Assembly: GCA_029204225.1 (NCBI GenBank)
Contig: CM055102.1
Coordinates: forward strand, 47,710,870 to 47,774,869
Direction of reading: 5' to 3'
DNA: 64,000 nt
From: Diphasiastrum complanatum
Taxonomy: Eukaryota > Streptophyta > Lycopodiopsida > Lycopodiales > Lycopodiaceae
The notes under the pieces are model-generated. The model had not been told where the DNA came from, did no database searches, and saw only the letters and a list, made by a program, of their open reading frames with translations. The position numbers and the translations under genes were made by a program. Of this stretch, positions 54,340 to 64,000 are shown in pieces (the first letter of the stretch is position 1; every line of letters starts with the position of its first letter).

Positions 54340-57300
54340 TTGACCAAAACTATGACCACATTCAGTATGCATGGACCTATATCATTGATCAGAGACCTCA
54401 TTTGGAGCCTCAACCGATGAGCCTGCTACAAAATGTGAAACTGTCCAAAAATCCCAACCAAGCTGGTGTGAAGTGGAATACATTTTGCCATTATGTTCAT
54501 TCAAAGTTCAAACGATCTTCATAAAAGTGTCAGCTGGTTTGAGGGTGACTGTTGCTGAGGTTTGATGACCGGTCAAAGGTAATGGGCTCCACAGAGTCAG
54601 GCTTCTGGAGACTTTGGTACAAACTTGAACCGTTCCATGGCTTCTTTGCTGCACTAGAAGTATTTGAGTCGAGCTACCTTCCTGAATGGTGCCCAATTTG
54701 TGTATCTTTTGGTACAAACTCCAAGGCAGACTAACATGGTTAAGTCACTTTCAGTCACTGGCCTGTCGCTGCTTAGAGTATGAACTCGGACATAATCTTG
54801 TACATCATAATGAACATTGCCTGCCATACTTCCTAATACAAGGATAAAGTTGTAGTGATGAAAATTCAGTCTCTAAGTCGTACCTCGGGACGTTTATCAG
54901 ATCAAGCAATACAAAGACCATGCCATTGTGTAAGACCAATGAAATGATTAAGGAGAGTTTCCTATTAACTGATTAAATGTTTTGTAGACACATCTTTGAG
55001 TACTTTCCTTTCGAAATTCTAAAATTAAAAGGTTTCTTAACCAGTACAGCACTTTGTTTGCGTGCAACATAGAGGTTCAACTTGCTGTTTATCCAATCAG
55101 ACTCAAAATCCAAACATCCAGTTAAGAATAAAATGCCTGAATCTTCCTGTCAACATTGCCTCATCTAAATGACTCCCAACATTTCTTAAAACTAAGCTGC
55201 AGTTCCATGCATGAAGTTGCAAAGACCTAGAGCCAAGTCTGCAGCCCCCTGGAGAAGGGTAGCTGATGCTTGCTTGAGATGCTCCAACTGAAACGAGTCT
55301 GATGCCCACGAGTACTAATGATGAATCTAAGTTCTAAGGAGACATGTAAAATGTGGCTAAATCGTAGAAGCATAAAAAGATGTAAGAAGTGATTGATCCA
55401 CAACATCCAAAATGTCTCCTGTTGAACTTTATTCTCGAGTGTAATCTCACATAGATTGGTTGGTAGATTACCAGATATGAGAGAAATCAAACATGCAGAA
55501 TGTCTTTTGTTGAATCATTCTTTCATCTCTATTTTGAAAAGTGCAAACTGTTGCACTTTGGTACAGTTAAATGTACAGTGAAATAATATTTATGTTTCAT
55601 TAACCTTTGGTATAAGTAGCAAAATAAGCCCTTTGTATAACGTATTCATCAGCTGAAACGTTGCCATGCGAAAGGTTCAGCCGTTTGATGATGCACTTCT
55701 GTTAAGGAACTGATATGTTGCATAGGTTCCAAAGGAATCTAGCTCTTAGGCAGACTTCTCTAACAAAAATCTAGGAAGGACGGACTATATAGAATATGGC
55801 ATAAAAAACACATCTTCTCTGTAACTTGCGGCTTTGGCGTTCTAGCTCGTTTACGTTTGTTCTTTGACATCAAGAATCAGGAGATGGCGTTCTCGTAGAT
55901 GGATTTTGAGACAAGGGTTTTGACTGGGACTACAAATGGAACAAAGCTGGCCAATTTCGGCCCAAATAAGGTTCACAAATTCTATGTGAAATTGTAATGG
56001 GCATCTTTCTTCATGCACTCACTGGCTTTGACTTCTGGCATATATATTTGCTCTTCCAATTCGGGATATGGCAAATTACTTTCTGATGTGTGCCGCAAAA
56101 TGAGACCAAAATTGAGAAACAGGAATTATCATGATAGAAAGGTCAGAATTGCGTAGGGCAACAAACGTAATATGATGCTGCAAAACATGGAGAATTGGGA
56201 AGGGAGAGATGCCGACAGAAGACAGGCTGAAGTATTCGTGGTAAATACTCTTATCATGCACGGACAACAAGATTTTAATTAAGTTTGAGCCAGAAAGAGC
56301 AGCCTTCCTTTCTTGCCAGAGTTGGCTGTTGCTGACCAAAGTCCTGCCAAGGTCCACGACTTACCGGCTACCACAGACGGCAGTGCCAACGCCATTTTCC
56401 TCCCTCCTTTCCTGGAACATCTAGTTTGTTTGCACATACTGATTCCCTATAAAAGTTAACTCTAAAATCCTCTCGCGTACAAGGCCGTTAATCTAGAATG
56501 TTGCGACTTCCTTTCCTTACAAAATATCATCGTAATCTGCGGGCAACTCAAGAGAAACTACCAGCAGTAGATCTAGCAATACGAATGTAAATGGATTCAG
56601 TGCGTATAACCAAAATCATACAATAAGTGCAACGACCGTGTTTATGTGTATCTGTACAAATCAGGCACATAACATTCTAGACCCGTTGGACTGTTACTCT
56701 GCTAGCAAGCATTCAAAAATATTCTTCAAATTGAAGAAGTAAAGCTTTATCTGGGTATCAATCCATAATTGACCAAAAGATCTCCCTCCCGATCTCTCTC
56801 AAATGCGATCCATCTTCTTAAGAAAAAAACAGTCTACGAATCAGCAACTCGAAGAGATAGTAACGTTACTTGTTGCGCACCATTATATCTGCGTTTGCCA
56901 ATTCACGAATGCATGAATGGAATGTTATCTGTGATCACGTGCTGCGCCTGAGCAGCAAGGTTGGAGAAGGAAGCCTGACGAGAGTGGAAGCCATGAAGTC
57001 GCTGATTCTTTCTTTGCACTGATCCTTCGGTGGACATGTACATCTCTCGCCTCCCTCCTTCTCCTTGCTCGCTCTCGCGGGGAAGACAGAGACTATGGAA
57101 ATGGGAGACGGAGATGGAACAGGAAAGGGAGACGGAGGAGACGATAAAAAATGTGGAGGAATCGAAGTAGGAGGTGCTTCAATTTTGTTAGTCAAACGGC
57201 AGGATGAGGGCTGGCGGTCGCCCTAGCCTTGCCCTGTAAATGGCCTTGGAACCTTCTGTCAATTCGTTTTCATTCCTATTTTGTTCAAAACCACACCTTA

Positions 57301-58526
57301 TTTACATATCTTCACAAATAGGCCTCCTTGTGCTACAAAGTTTATTTGTGCATATATCCATCTATTGGTTGAGAAAGAGTCCCTCTCTAAAAGAATCAAC
57401 ACAGTATATTTGTGCACAAGTCAAAGGAGACATGGTCAAAAAATAAGCCTTGGACAATTTCATTTCACCCTAGAGTTTATTGGGCAGGGCATCACACGCA
57501 TGAAAGTTGGGTAGCAAGTTGGTGTTTTACATTTGTTGAAATCAAGGGCTAGAATAGGTATATTTATGCAAGGCAAATTCTCAAGTCAACGAGGCTTTAT
57601 TCCCCTTCAACCCTTGCAAAAGCCCTCACAAGTGTAAAGCTCGTGCATCGGGACTCTATCCTATACATGCTTTCATTGGAGCAAACTCGAAAAAGGCATT
57701 ATGTATACTACCCTAGGTAGATTGACCGAGTAAAGCATTACACCCATAGAAGCCCAAGCAAGTAAAGTAAAAATAAACAATTTTAGGCATGAGGCTTTAT
57801 GCCCCTTTGGATCCTTGCCCGCATGGCCCCTCTTGAGGGCTTCACCATATTTCTAAAATCATGTTATCCATAATGCTAATTAATTCAAATCCTTAGACTA
57901 TTCAAATTTGTCATAATTACAAATAGCCTAGCATGATATTAAATCTAACAAATATATCAAATTGCCTTATTTAGCTATATGTCTACCTTCAAGTGAAAAA
58001 CTCCAAATTTTAAAAGATCTCATAGTTGCAACAAGAGCTTCATTCTACAATTATATATGAATCGTGCATTGACAAGATGACTATTGCACTCTCTTGTAAG
58101 TATTATGCAAAATGTCAAGGACATAGGCCAATGGAGGGAGTGGTGTATCAAACCCATGATCTCATGTTTGAAAATTGAAGACGATGCCACTTGCCCTAAT
58201 AAGCATTGACAAATGTCAAGGATATTGAGAGTAATTGGGCAAAAGGGAAATTTTTGCTATAATAATGTAGACTTGAACCTCGCCTACTAACTCTGTTGGC
58301 ATACTTGAGACTTGGCTCGCACGTTAGGTTCAATCTAACCTTGAACACTTGTGCAAAACAAATGCAATACATTGGTTGTGATGTGTTGAGAAAAGGGTAA
58401 TTGCAAGATTGAGACTTTTGTTAGATAGATTTACAATAAATGTATTTCTAAAACCCAAACTCTCTCTAGTTTAATGAAATTTTGATGTGACAATAGTAGC
58501 TAATCTAACTAACTTCATTATGTACA
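54340..58526. other. 4.2 kb without a recognised gene
   Basis: Unique-looking sequence. Weak hints of minus-strand exons exist: ATGGCGTTGGCACTGCCGTC at 56395-56365 followed by a consensus GTAAGT donor, and MASTLVRLPSPTLLLRRST (56994-56938), which looks like an organelle-targeting N-terminus. No downstream exon of known family was found. Isolated minus-strand helical peptides near 55250 (LEHLKQASATLLQGAADLAL) are not assigned. Confidence 0.4.
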
Positions 58527-58660
58527 GCAAGTAATCTTATAATCACATAGTGAAGGGAACTCAAGGAGCACACAACTCAAGAGTCCCAACATTCACTATG
58601 TGCAATAGGTACTCTTTTAAACACATAGTAAAGGGAAGCCCAGGAGCACGTAGCTCAAGA
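58527..58660. repeat. 75-bp direct repeat
   Basis: CACATAGTGAAGGGAACTCA...GGAGCACACAACTCAAGAG recurs as CACATAGTAAAGGGAAGCCC...GGAGCACGTAGCTCAAGAG about 75 bp on. The second copy overlaps the end of the 178-codon minus ORF. Confidence 0.75.
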
Positions 58661-59153
58661 GATAAATTGTTTTGATCAGCTTAATGTACTGAGAAATGGT
58701 ATTTCTTGTAACCTTTGCAATCAATAAAATGGTCGTAAAATCATGGTGACGCCATGCCATTGAACACCTTTTGAACCAAGTGCAAAGGTCACTCAAAAGA
58801 CATTTTCCAAGCGTAAAGGATAGCAAAGAACACCATAGATCTATGATTGTTTTAGCACGTGTAGAGCTCACCATAAAAACCTTTCCCAAGCAAAATGGTG
58901 AGGGAGACCTCTTTTTACAATTGAAATTTTCTATGGGCCACTTGTAATAAATTGTAATTTCTTCTAGAATTTCTTTGCGACCTTTTTGTAAAGCATAATA
59001 ACCTTCTAGATATTCTTGGTATAGTCTTGTATTCAATGATAATCTTTTTCTTGAGCATCGTCCATAAAACAAAATTAAAAATATACTGGAGATGAGTCTT
59101 ATTATTTTGCCTACTTTACATTGGAATCTTTGTGGGGCCATTACTCCCACCAA
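58617..59153 (-). CDS. Unrecognised 178-codon ORF
   Basis: The longest open frame outside known elements. It starts GTG or an internal ATG (VGVMAPQRFQ), has a hydrophobic patch IIRLISSIFLILF and a basic/aromatic middle (RLYQEYLEGYYALQKGRKEI). No family is recognised. Composition is Leu/Ile/Ser-rich with a stretch ending LLGFPLLCV in the direct repeat. It may be chance or a retroelement remnant. Confidence 0.2.
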   Translation of the reverse strand: MVGVMAPQRFQCKVGKIIRLISSIFLILFYGRCSRKRLSLNTRLYQEYLEGYYALQKGRKEILEEITIYYKWPIENFNCKKRSPSPFCLGKVFMVSSTRAKTIIDLWCSLLSFTLGKCLLSDLCTWFKRCSMAWRHHDFTTILLIAKVTRNTISQYIKLIKTIYLLSYVLLGFPLLCV

Positions 59154-59389
59154 AATTTAAATCTTTGCACTATTTTAACTTCTTCTCAAATGAATAGTAA
59201 TCTCAAGTGCACCCTCATGTGCACATCCTTTACATGTCATATCTTGTATAAATGTTGAGGTTAAGAATCTTGTAGATATTTTATTGAATACTAAAGCACC
59301 TACAAAAAGACAAGTGGTTTTCAAATTCTTTTAAAAAATGTTGTAAGAGTAGACCTGAAATTGAATTTTTGAAAATATGTGCTATGATG

Positions 59390-60240
59390 TGTAGGATTAT
59401 TCTCCTATAATCCTATAGTTAATCTACATCCATTCATTTATCCAGCTCTAGAGTTTTACTCATTATTTTACACAATCTGCAGAAATACATGGGAATCAAA
59501 CAAAAGGTGGTTTCGACACTCTCAACTATCAAAGGCTGTCGAAGGCTAAATGGATCAAGTTTCAGTTAATTATGAAGATAACTATTTTCTCAATTGGATA
59601 AGTCACAGCGCATTTTGGCTAAGCTCCAATTGCGACCTACAACCTAGTTAGTTGCCCTTATTGGATAAGCTTAAACGACATTCGTCATTAGTATAAATAG
59701 CTGATCATTAGATGATTTTATATAGAGTCAATAGAGTGATAATATAGTGATGTTTCTACTTCAATATTGCTAGAAGTGCATCTGACAGAGTTATTAGTTA
59801 CTCAGAGACAATTTAGAGTACGCAGCTACATCCACTATTGTTTTGTACTAGAATTATCTGATTTGTACATGCCACTTACTGAAGCAATCATACCATTTTA
59901 TTGTGTTCAGTATTATGTCGAAATATATGCATGCTTCTTTGAAGTTATTTTGTATCTGATAAATCTCTTATTGTTTAGTCTGAATTGTCGAATGTTTCGG
60001 TACTGCGATATTCTATATATTACTTACACTCTGTAATTGTTTGTCTACAAAATCATTTCAATACTAATGATTTCAAAGCTAGGTACTAAAAGATTCGAAT
60101 GTGATGATTGTCACAATGGCTTTGTTAGACTTTCAATAGGCGTAGTCATGCATTAGAAGAAGGATTTTTTTATAAAGCCCGATAGTCCATCTGTCAAGTC
60201 CGACTTTATTCCTATCGCTTTCTCTTTCTTTTTTCCAACA
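59390..60240 (+). repeat. Copia-3 5' LTR
   Basis: TGTAGGATTATTCTCC...TTTTCCAACA, 851 bp, followed directly by a perfect copia primer site. Shares blocks with the copia-1 LTR but lacks its tandem repeats. Confidence 0.8.
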
Positions 60241-60252
60241 TGGTATCAGAGC
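60241..60252 (+). other. Primer-binding site, copia-3
   Basis: TGGTATCAGAGC, the standard initiator tRNA-Met site, directly after CCAACA. Confidence 0.9.
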
Positions 60253-60394
60253 TTCATTTCATGTTATCAGAGCACTTTTGCTTGTAATCTTCAATGTGGT
60301 ATCAAATTTCGAAATCAGATAATTGATTTCCAATTACAACGTCGCATGGTATCAGTTCATTCTTAAGTCATTGATTCATCGACAGACGCTAACT

Positions 60395-60985
60395 TCCAAA
60401 TAGATCCTCATAACAAAGCTGGTCTCATCATAGACAAACTAAATGGATCCAATTATTTTTTGTGGAAAATTAGATAAAGACTTTGCTAATCGCCAAAGAG
60501 TTGTGGGATGTTGTCAAAGGTATTAAATTGAAGATTGAATATACACAATCGACTCTAAATGGAAATCGAAGGATGGTAAAGCTTTCGCATTCATCATTCT
60601 CAACATATCAAACACTCAGATTGGCCATATATCTGAAGCTCAAACTTCGAAAGAAGTATGGGACATCTTGAGCGCACTACATGATGGGAGGGACGTAACT
60701 TCCAAGTTGCATCTTAGAAGAAAATTCTTCTCACTCAAGATGTCAAATGGTGATTCTCTTTACAAATCACGTTAACTAGTTGAAAATCTCTTGCAACAGA
60801 TGGTATCTATCGGATCAACTATCGACGATCAAGACACAACTATGACATTGTTATCGAGCTTGTCTTCTACTATGAAAATTGGGTGATGATCACGATGACA
60901 AACTCGGATTTAACTATCACTAGAGTTATCACTATGTTGCTGCACAAAGACAATCGAAGAAGTCAAGACACCTTTTCGACTTTAT
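60395..60985 (+). pseudogene. Copia-3 gag, truncated
   Basis: The start codon is ATA where the sister elements have ATG (one G-to-A change). DPHNKAGLIIDKLNGSNYF, MLIAKELWDVVKG, then frame changes. Sequence matching NTQIGHISEAQTSKEVWDIL is still readable in pieces. Homology to copia-1/2 gag ends near 60985, before the zinc knuckle. Confidence 0.75.
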
Positions 60986-61018
60986 AACGATTGCCAAGTG
61001 AAGATCTTCAAGAATCCT

Positions 61019-61380
61019 GTCACATGCAAACCAAAAGGACACCTGTGAAGCATAAACCACCCAACCAACATGAAGAGGCTAGTCAATACCCTAACCAATT
61101 CACCTCCAAGCCACAGTGAATGAATACAAGAGAGGAGAGGAAAGTTGGCTCAAGAATCTAAAATTCCAATAGGGAGATGGGCGAGTTTCCATGGTGTGTA
61201 TTCTCTCCAAGAGGAGAGAATATTCTCCTTATAGGTCTAGGCCCTCATATGATTATTAATTACTTGTAATGACCATGCTCGGAATGACGTAGCATAACTA
61301 ATAGCCACATACAACTGGAGTGACTGGCTATCCATGTTAGGAATTATTCTGATTCCCTTATACAGGACATGGACATAACA
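61019..61380 (-). repeat. Probable LTR (minus orientation)
   Basis: On the minus strand AGAGGGGAAGAA (61381-61392, a polypurine tract) is followed by TGTTATGTCC. The far end, TGTCACATGC on plus, gives TG...CA borders over 362 bp. Inside, minus CCTATAAGGAGAATATTCTC looks like a TATA/initiation region with a GGAGAATATTCTCC palindrome. The coding strand before the tract reads SLGFTSRDRSGSRGEE, like the end of a gypsy polyprotein. No target duplication or second LTR seen. Confidence 0.4.
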
Positions 61381-61578
61381 TTCTTCCCCTCTTGAACCAC
61401 TTCTATCCCTAGAAGTAAAACCCAAGGAAGTTCTTCTTTATGCTTTTGACCCATTTCCCATGAATCATCATCCTCTGCAAGAAATTGTGCATTCAAAAAA
61501 TCATCTACAAAGAATGTGAAGACTTGCGATTAGGTGTGTGGAGAAAAATCAGCATAACCACTTGGTGCAGATGGTTGC

Positions 61579-62698
61579 ATGTTTTATAAAAGACAAGAAA
61601 AGTCAAACACAATGTCTAATATCTGGGAGGAACCCAAATTGTATTTCAAACCTACAGTAGCTGGCAAAGTTGTATGCTCAAAAGCATATCAAGATTTGCT
61701 TGGAATCTCCCATGGAATGTTCTGGCAAATAATTGCAAAGGCACGTTGCAATATTGTATACAGATTTCATGAAAATATGGAAACTTTCAAACAACATGAA
61801 CGTTCATCACATGGGATGGCCGTAATGAGTGGGATTTTAGAAAAGCATGTGTTGCCTCAACTGCATCTACAAGATGTATCAAAAGACGGCGTTGTTCTTT
61901 GTGAACACCATCTCCCCCTAGGTATGCGTAAAGATGATATATTCAAAACCATAAACACACAACTTACGGACTCTTGTATGTCTACAGTTTCCAAAACAAC
62001 AGTCTATCGGATGTGGAGATGAGACTTTGAACATGGGAAGGCTCCAGCAAAGCAAAGAATGTTGAAATTCAAAACATGTGATGACTTCAAAAATGCGATG
62101 GAGACAACTCCTGACACTAGGGTGCATGATCATTATATTGTAATGAGACATCATCATCTGCATCACATTTTTTATTCAAGAAAGTTGTATACGTATTAGA
62201 AAGAAGAATCAAGATCACATCCTGAGCAATCTTTGTGCCTCATCATTGATGGAATGGATCAAAATACAACAACATTATCCCGTTTTAAGAGGACTCCTCC
62301 CAAATTGGAAGGTAGTCATTTTTTTGAAAATGCATGTTTGCGGGGTGCTAGTTCATGGATTCAAATTGCTTTGTGATGTTTGGATTGATACCTTGCATGC
62401 TCATGATAGCAACCAAGTTGCCATATCAATAATGCGAGCAATAAGAAATGTGCATGCATCACGTGGTAATTTGCCTCCGATTTTGCATGTCCAAGCTGAC
62501 AATTGTTGGAGGGAGAATAAGAATAAATTTATCTTTGGTCTTTGTTCTATGTTAGTGGTGCATAACATCCTTCAAAAAGTGGAAATGGGATTTTTAATGG
62601 TTGGACACACACATGAAGACATCGACCAGGTTTTTACTGTCATCTCCAGAACATTGAAATCCCATTTAGTTCTTACAATGCTGGATATGCTAGCATGA
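61579..62698 (+). pseudogene. DUF7869-like protein, disrupted
   Basis: Opens MFYKRQEKSNTMSNIWEEPK. Part 1 (61579-62022) has KVVCSKAYQDLLGISHGMFW, the N-terminal helix unit usual in this family. The frame continues past TGA at 62020 and TAG at 62197, giving CLIIDGMDQNTTTLSRFKRT. A one-base shift at the T7 run 62319-62325 leads to KMHVCGVLVHGFKLLCD, LPPILHVQADNCWRENKNKF and GFLMVGHTHEDIDQVF. These conserved acidic motifs (DGMDQ, ADN, HTHEDID) are the family hallmark and suggest an RNase-H-like fold, my inference. TGA at 62696 truncates the C-terminus. Function unknown. The family is multicopy in ferns, mosses and some animals, possibly transposon-linked. Confidence 0.7.
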
Positions 62699-63140
62699 AT
62701 TAGTCAAAAGATAGGTGGTAGTCGTACCTATTAAAAACTGAACTTCACTTTCCTTCATCCTTGACGTTCCACGCGGCACAGTCTGATCTCATAGAGACAG
62801 ACAACCGCAAGTACAATATGTTACAATGGAAGCTGACAACCGCAACTAACCAGCGTTTAGCATAGCCTTTACTTTAAAAGATTAAGTTGAGCGTGATAAC
62901 ACTGCCCACAGATAACTCTGATTAAAAACAAACACTTACATAGCTTGATTCAACTAGTATATATATTTACAAGTGTCGAGAGACAAATATCTTATAAGCC
63001 TTAAATGCTATTTATGTCAGTCTTTGTGTATGTACAAAGTGGGTAACTGCCCTTGGGATATTTAGCGGTCTAGGTGTTTTAGGGTTGATGATAAGTTGGC
63101 GACGTCGGTCTGCCACTGTTGGGAAAAACCCGAAAGTGCC
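62699..63140. other. No gene recognised
   Basis: Sequence after the DUF7869-like pseudogene with no long ORF. Two copies of GACAACCGCAA lie at about 62806 and 62837. Confidence 0.5.
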
Positions 63141-63149
63141 CTTAGACTA

Positions 63150-63420
63150 AAGGTATGTAAATCCCGAAGGTGCCTTTAGAGCGAAGGCGAAAAAATGCGA
63201 AAAAGACGAAGGTGGTCTTGAAATGAATTCCAAGGCATTCTAGCCACTGTGTCGCATTTTTCGTGAAGGTGCAAAAATGGTGAAAAAGACGAAGGTGGTC
63301 CAAAAATGGATTCCAAGGCATTCTGGCCACTATGTTGCATTTTTCGCGAAGGTGCGAAAAAGGTGAAGGTGTCTTAAAAATGTTTAAGGCACAAAAAATC
63401 TCAAAGGGAAAAATGTAAAG
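63150..63420. repeat. 83-bp tandem repeat with GCGAAAAATGCGAAGG motifs
   Basis: GAAAAAGACGAAGGTGGTC at 63199 and 63282 start two units that share ATTCCAAGGCATTCT.GCCACT and GCATTTTTCG.GAAGGTGC. The short motif matches, in reverse, those in the gypsy pol/accessory-ORF spacers. Confidence 0.85.
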
Positions 63421-63469
63421 GTCCGAAACATGTAGTCAGCCTTCGATTTTCAGGATGCTCATTACTTGA

Positions 63470-64000
63470 ACGATTTATTTAAGACTGAGCATAAGAAATC
63501 TAACACTAAATCTATAACTCTACTTATTGATAACAGATTTGTAGAGAGTTTAGGAGCATATAAAGTCTTTGATAGTAGTTTGAATTGATCATGCTAGAAT
63601 CGCAATCTTATAGTACCTTTACCTTCAATAGTGTGAGTACTATTGTCACCAAGATGAACAAATTTCTTTGTGTTGTAAGGCATGTAGGAGCTGAAAATCT
63701 CACGTTGATTAGTCATGTGTTGAGTTGCTCCAGAATCAATAAACCATGAATCATCCAAAAATGCGCTTTGGTCTTTGACCATAAATGCGCCTTCGTCCAC
63801 TTCGACCTAGGGAGATGATGAAACCGTGTTTGCTTATTTATCAAGTTGCTTAGCTGCATTCTTCACTTGGAGAATTCAACAATCCTTGATCTCATGATTA
63901 TTGTGCTTGCAATACCTGCAAAACATCTTCTTCTTCGACTATGGATTTGATGATTGTCCTTGACTTTGAGTCGGCTTCTGATTCGTTGCAGCCTTCTTGG
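63470..64000 (-). pseudogene. Minus-strand copia (copia-5) gag C-terminus and protease
   Basis: Read from 64000 down: zinc knuckle FCRYCKHNNHEIKDC (intact CX2CX4HX4C), then WFIDSGATQHMTNQREI (protease active site intact), NTKKFVHLGDNSTHTIEGKG, and KTLYAPKLSTNLLSIS after a frame break near 63595. Four stops fit Gln or Trp codons changed by one transition (NP-TAG-S, DC-TGA-I, DK-TAA-A, SP-TAG-V). Closest relative in the window is copia-2. The rest lies beyond the window edge, and the protease side is cut near 63480. Confidence 0.85.

Noticed and set aside
1-64000. CRISPR arrays, rRNA, tRNA genes, bacterial operons
   Set aside because: None seen. The tandem repeats present lack unique spacers of constant length.

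Overview
The window looks like nuclear DNA of a land plant, most likely a fern or another non-seed vascular plant. This is an inference from three things: one intron-rich plant receptor-kinase gene, nested and decayed Ty1/copia and Ty3/gypsy retrotransposons, and a remnant of a DUF7869-type protein. There are no operons, no bacterial-type signals, no CRISPR array, and no rRNA or tRNA gene that I can see.

Left half (1-39.3 kb): retrotransposons inserted into one another. Copia-1 (LTR from 1057, gag from 2594) is cut at 3072 by a gypsy element (gypsy-2: LTR 3073-4099, gag start 4188-4312, pol 27141-29814, extra ORF 30622-33868). The missing gag-protease part of gypsy-2 is replaced by a foreign minus-strand coding block (4313-6600) and a 23-bp minisatellite. 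The minisatellite is split by copia-2 (6766-26779). The 3' LTR of copia-2 is split by gypsy-1 (12225-26364). The 3' LTR of gypsy-1 is split by a minus-strand copia with a perfect 5-bp target-site duplication (copia-m, 21582-26127). Copia gag/RT fragments and copia-4 (35535-39284) follow.

The gypsy elements have a tRNA-Asp primer-binding site. Their layout is gag with three zinc knuckles, pol with two protease-like domains (seen in gypsy-1), RT, RNase H and integrase, then a very long accessory ORF. That ORF has an N-terminal domain resembling the 'putative plant transposon protein' type, a long coiled coil and a conserved C-terminal part. It lies behind a conserved splice-acceptor-like sequence. 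This resembles Athila/Tat-type elements.

Middle (40.7-51 kb, minus strand): the only intact host gene. It has seven exons with GT-AG borders in consistent phase and encodes a 412-residue membrane-anchored kinase of the CRLK (calcium/calmodulin-regulated receptor-like kinase) type. Its introns hold GA/CT microsatellites and a 450-bp array of hairpin motifs built on GGTGCCGT/ACGGCACC.

Right part (51-64 kb): sparse. It holds tandem duplications, the C-terminal dimerisation region of a hAT transposase (52.6-53.25 kb), copia-3 (LTR 59390-60240 plus gag), a probable minus-strand LTR (61019-61380), a DUF7869-like pseudogene (61579-62698), an 83-bp tandem repeat and the gag-protease end of a minus-strand copia cut off by the window edge. 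About 4 kb (54.4-58.5 kb) shows nothing I can name.
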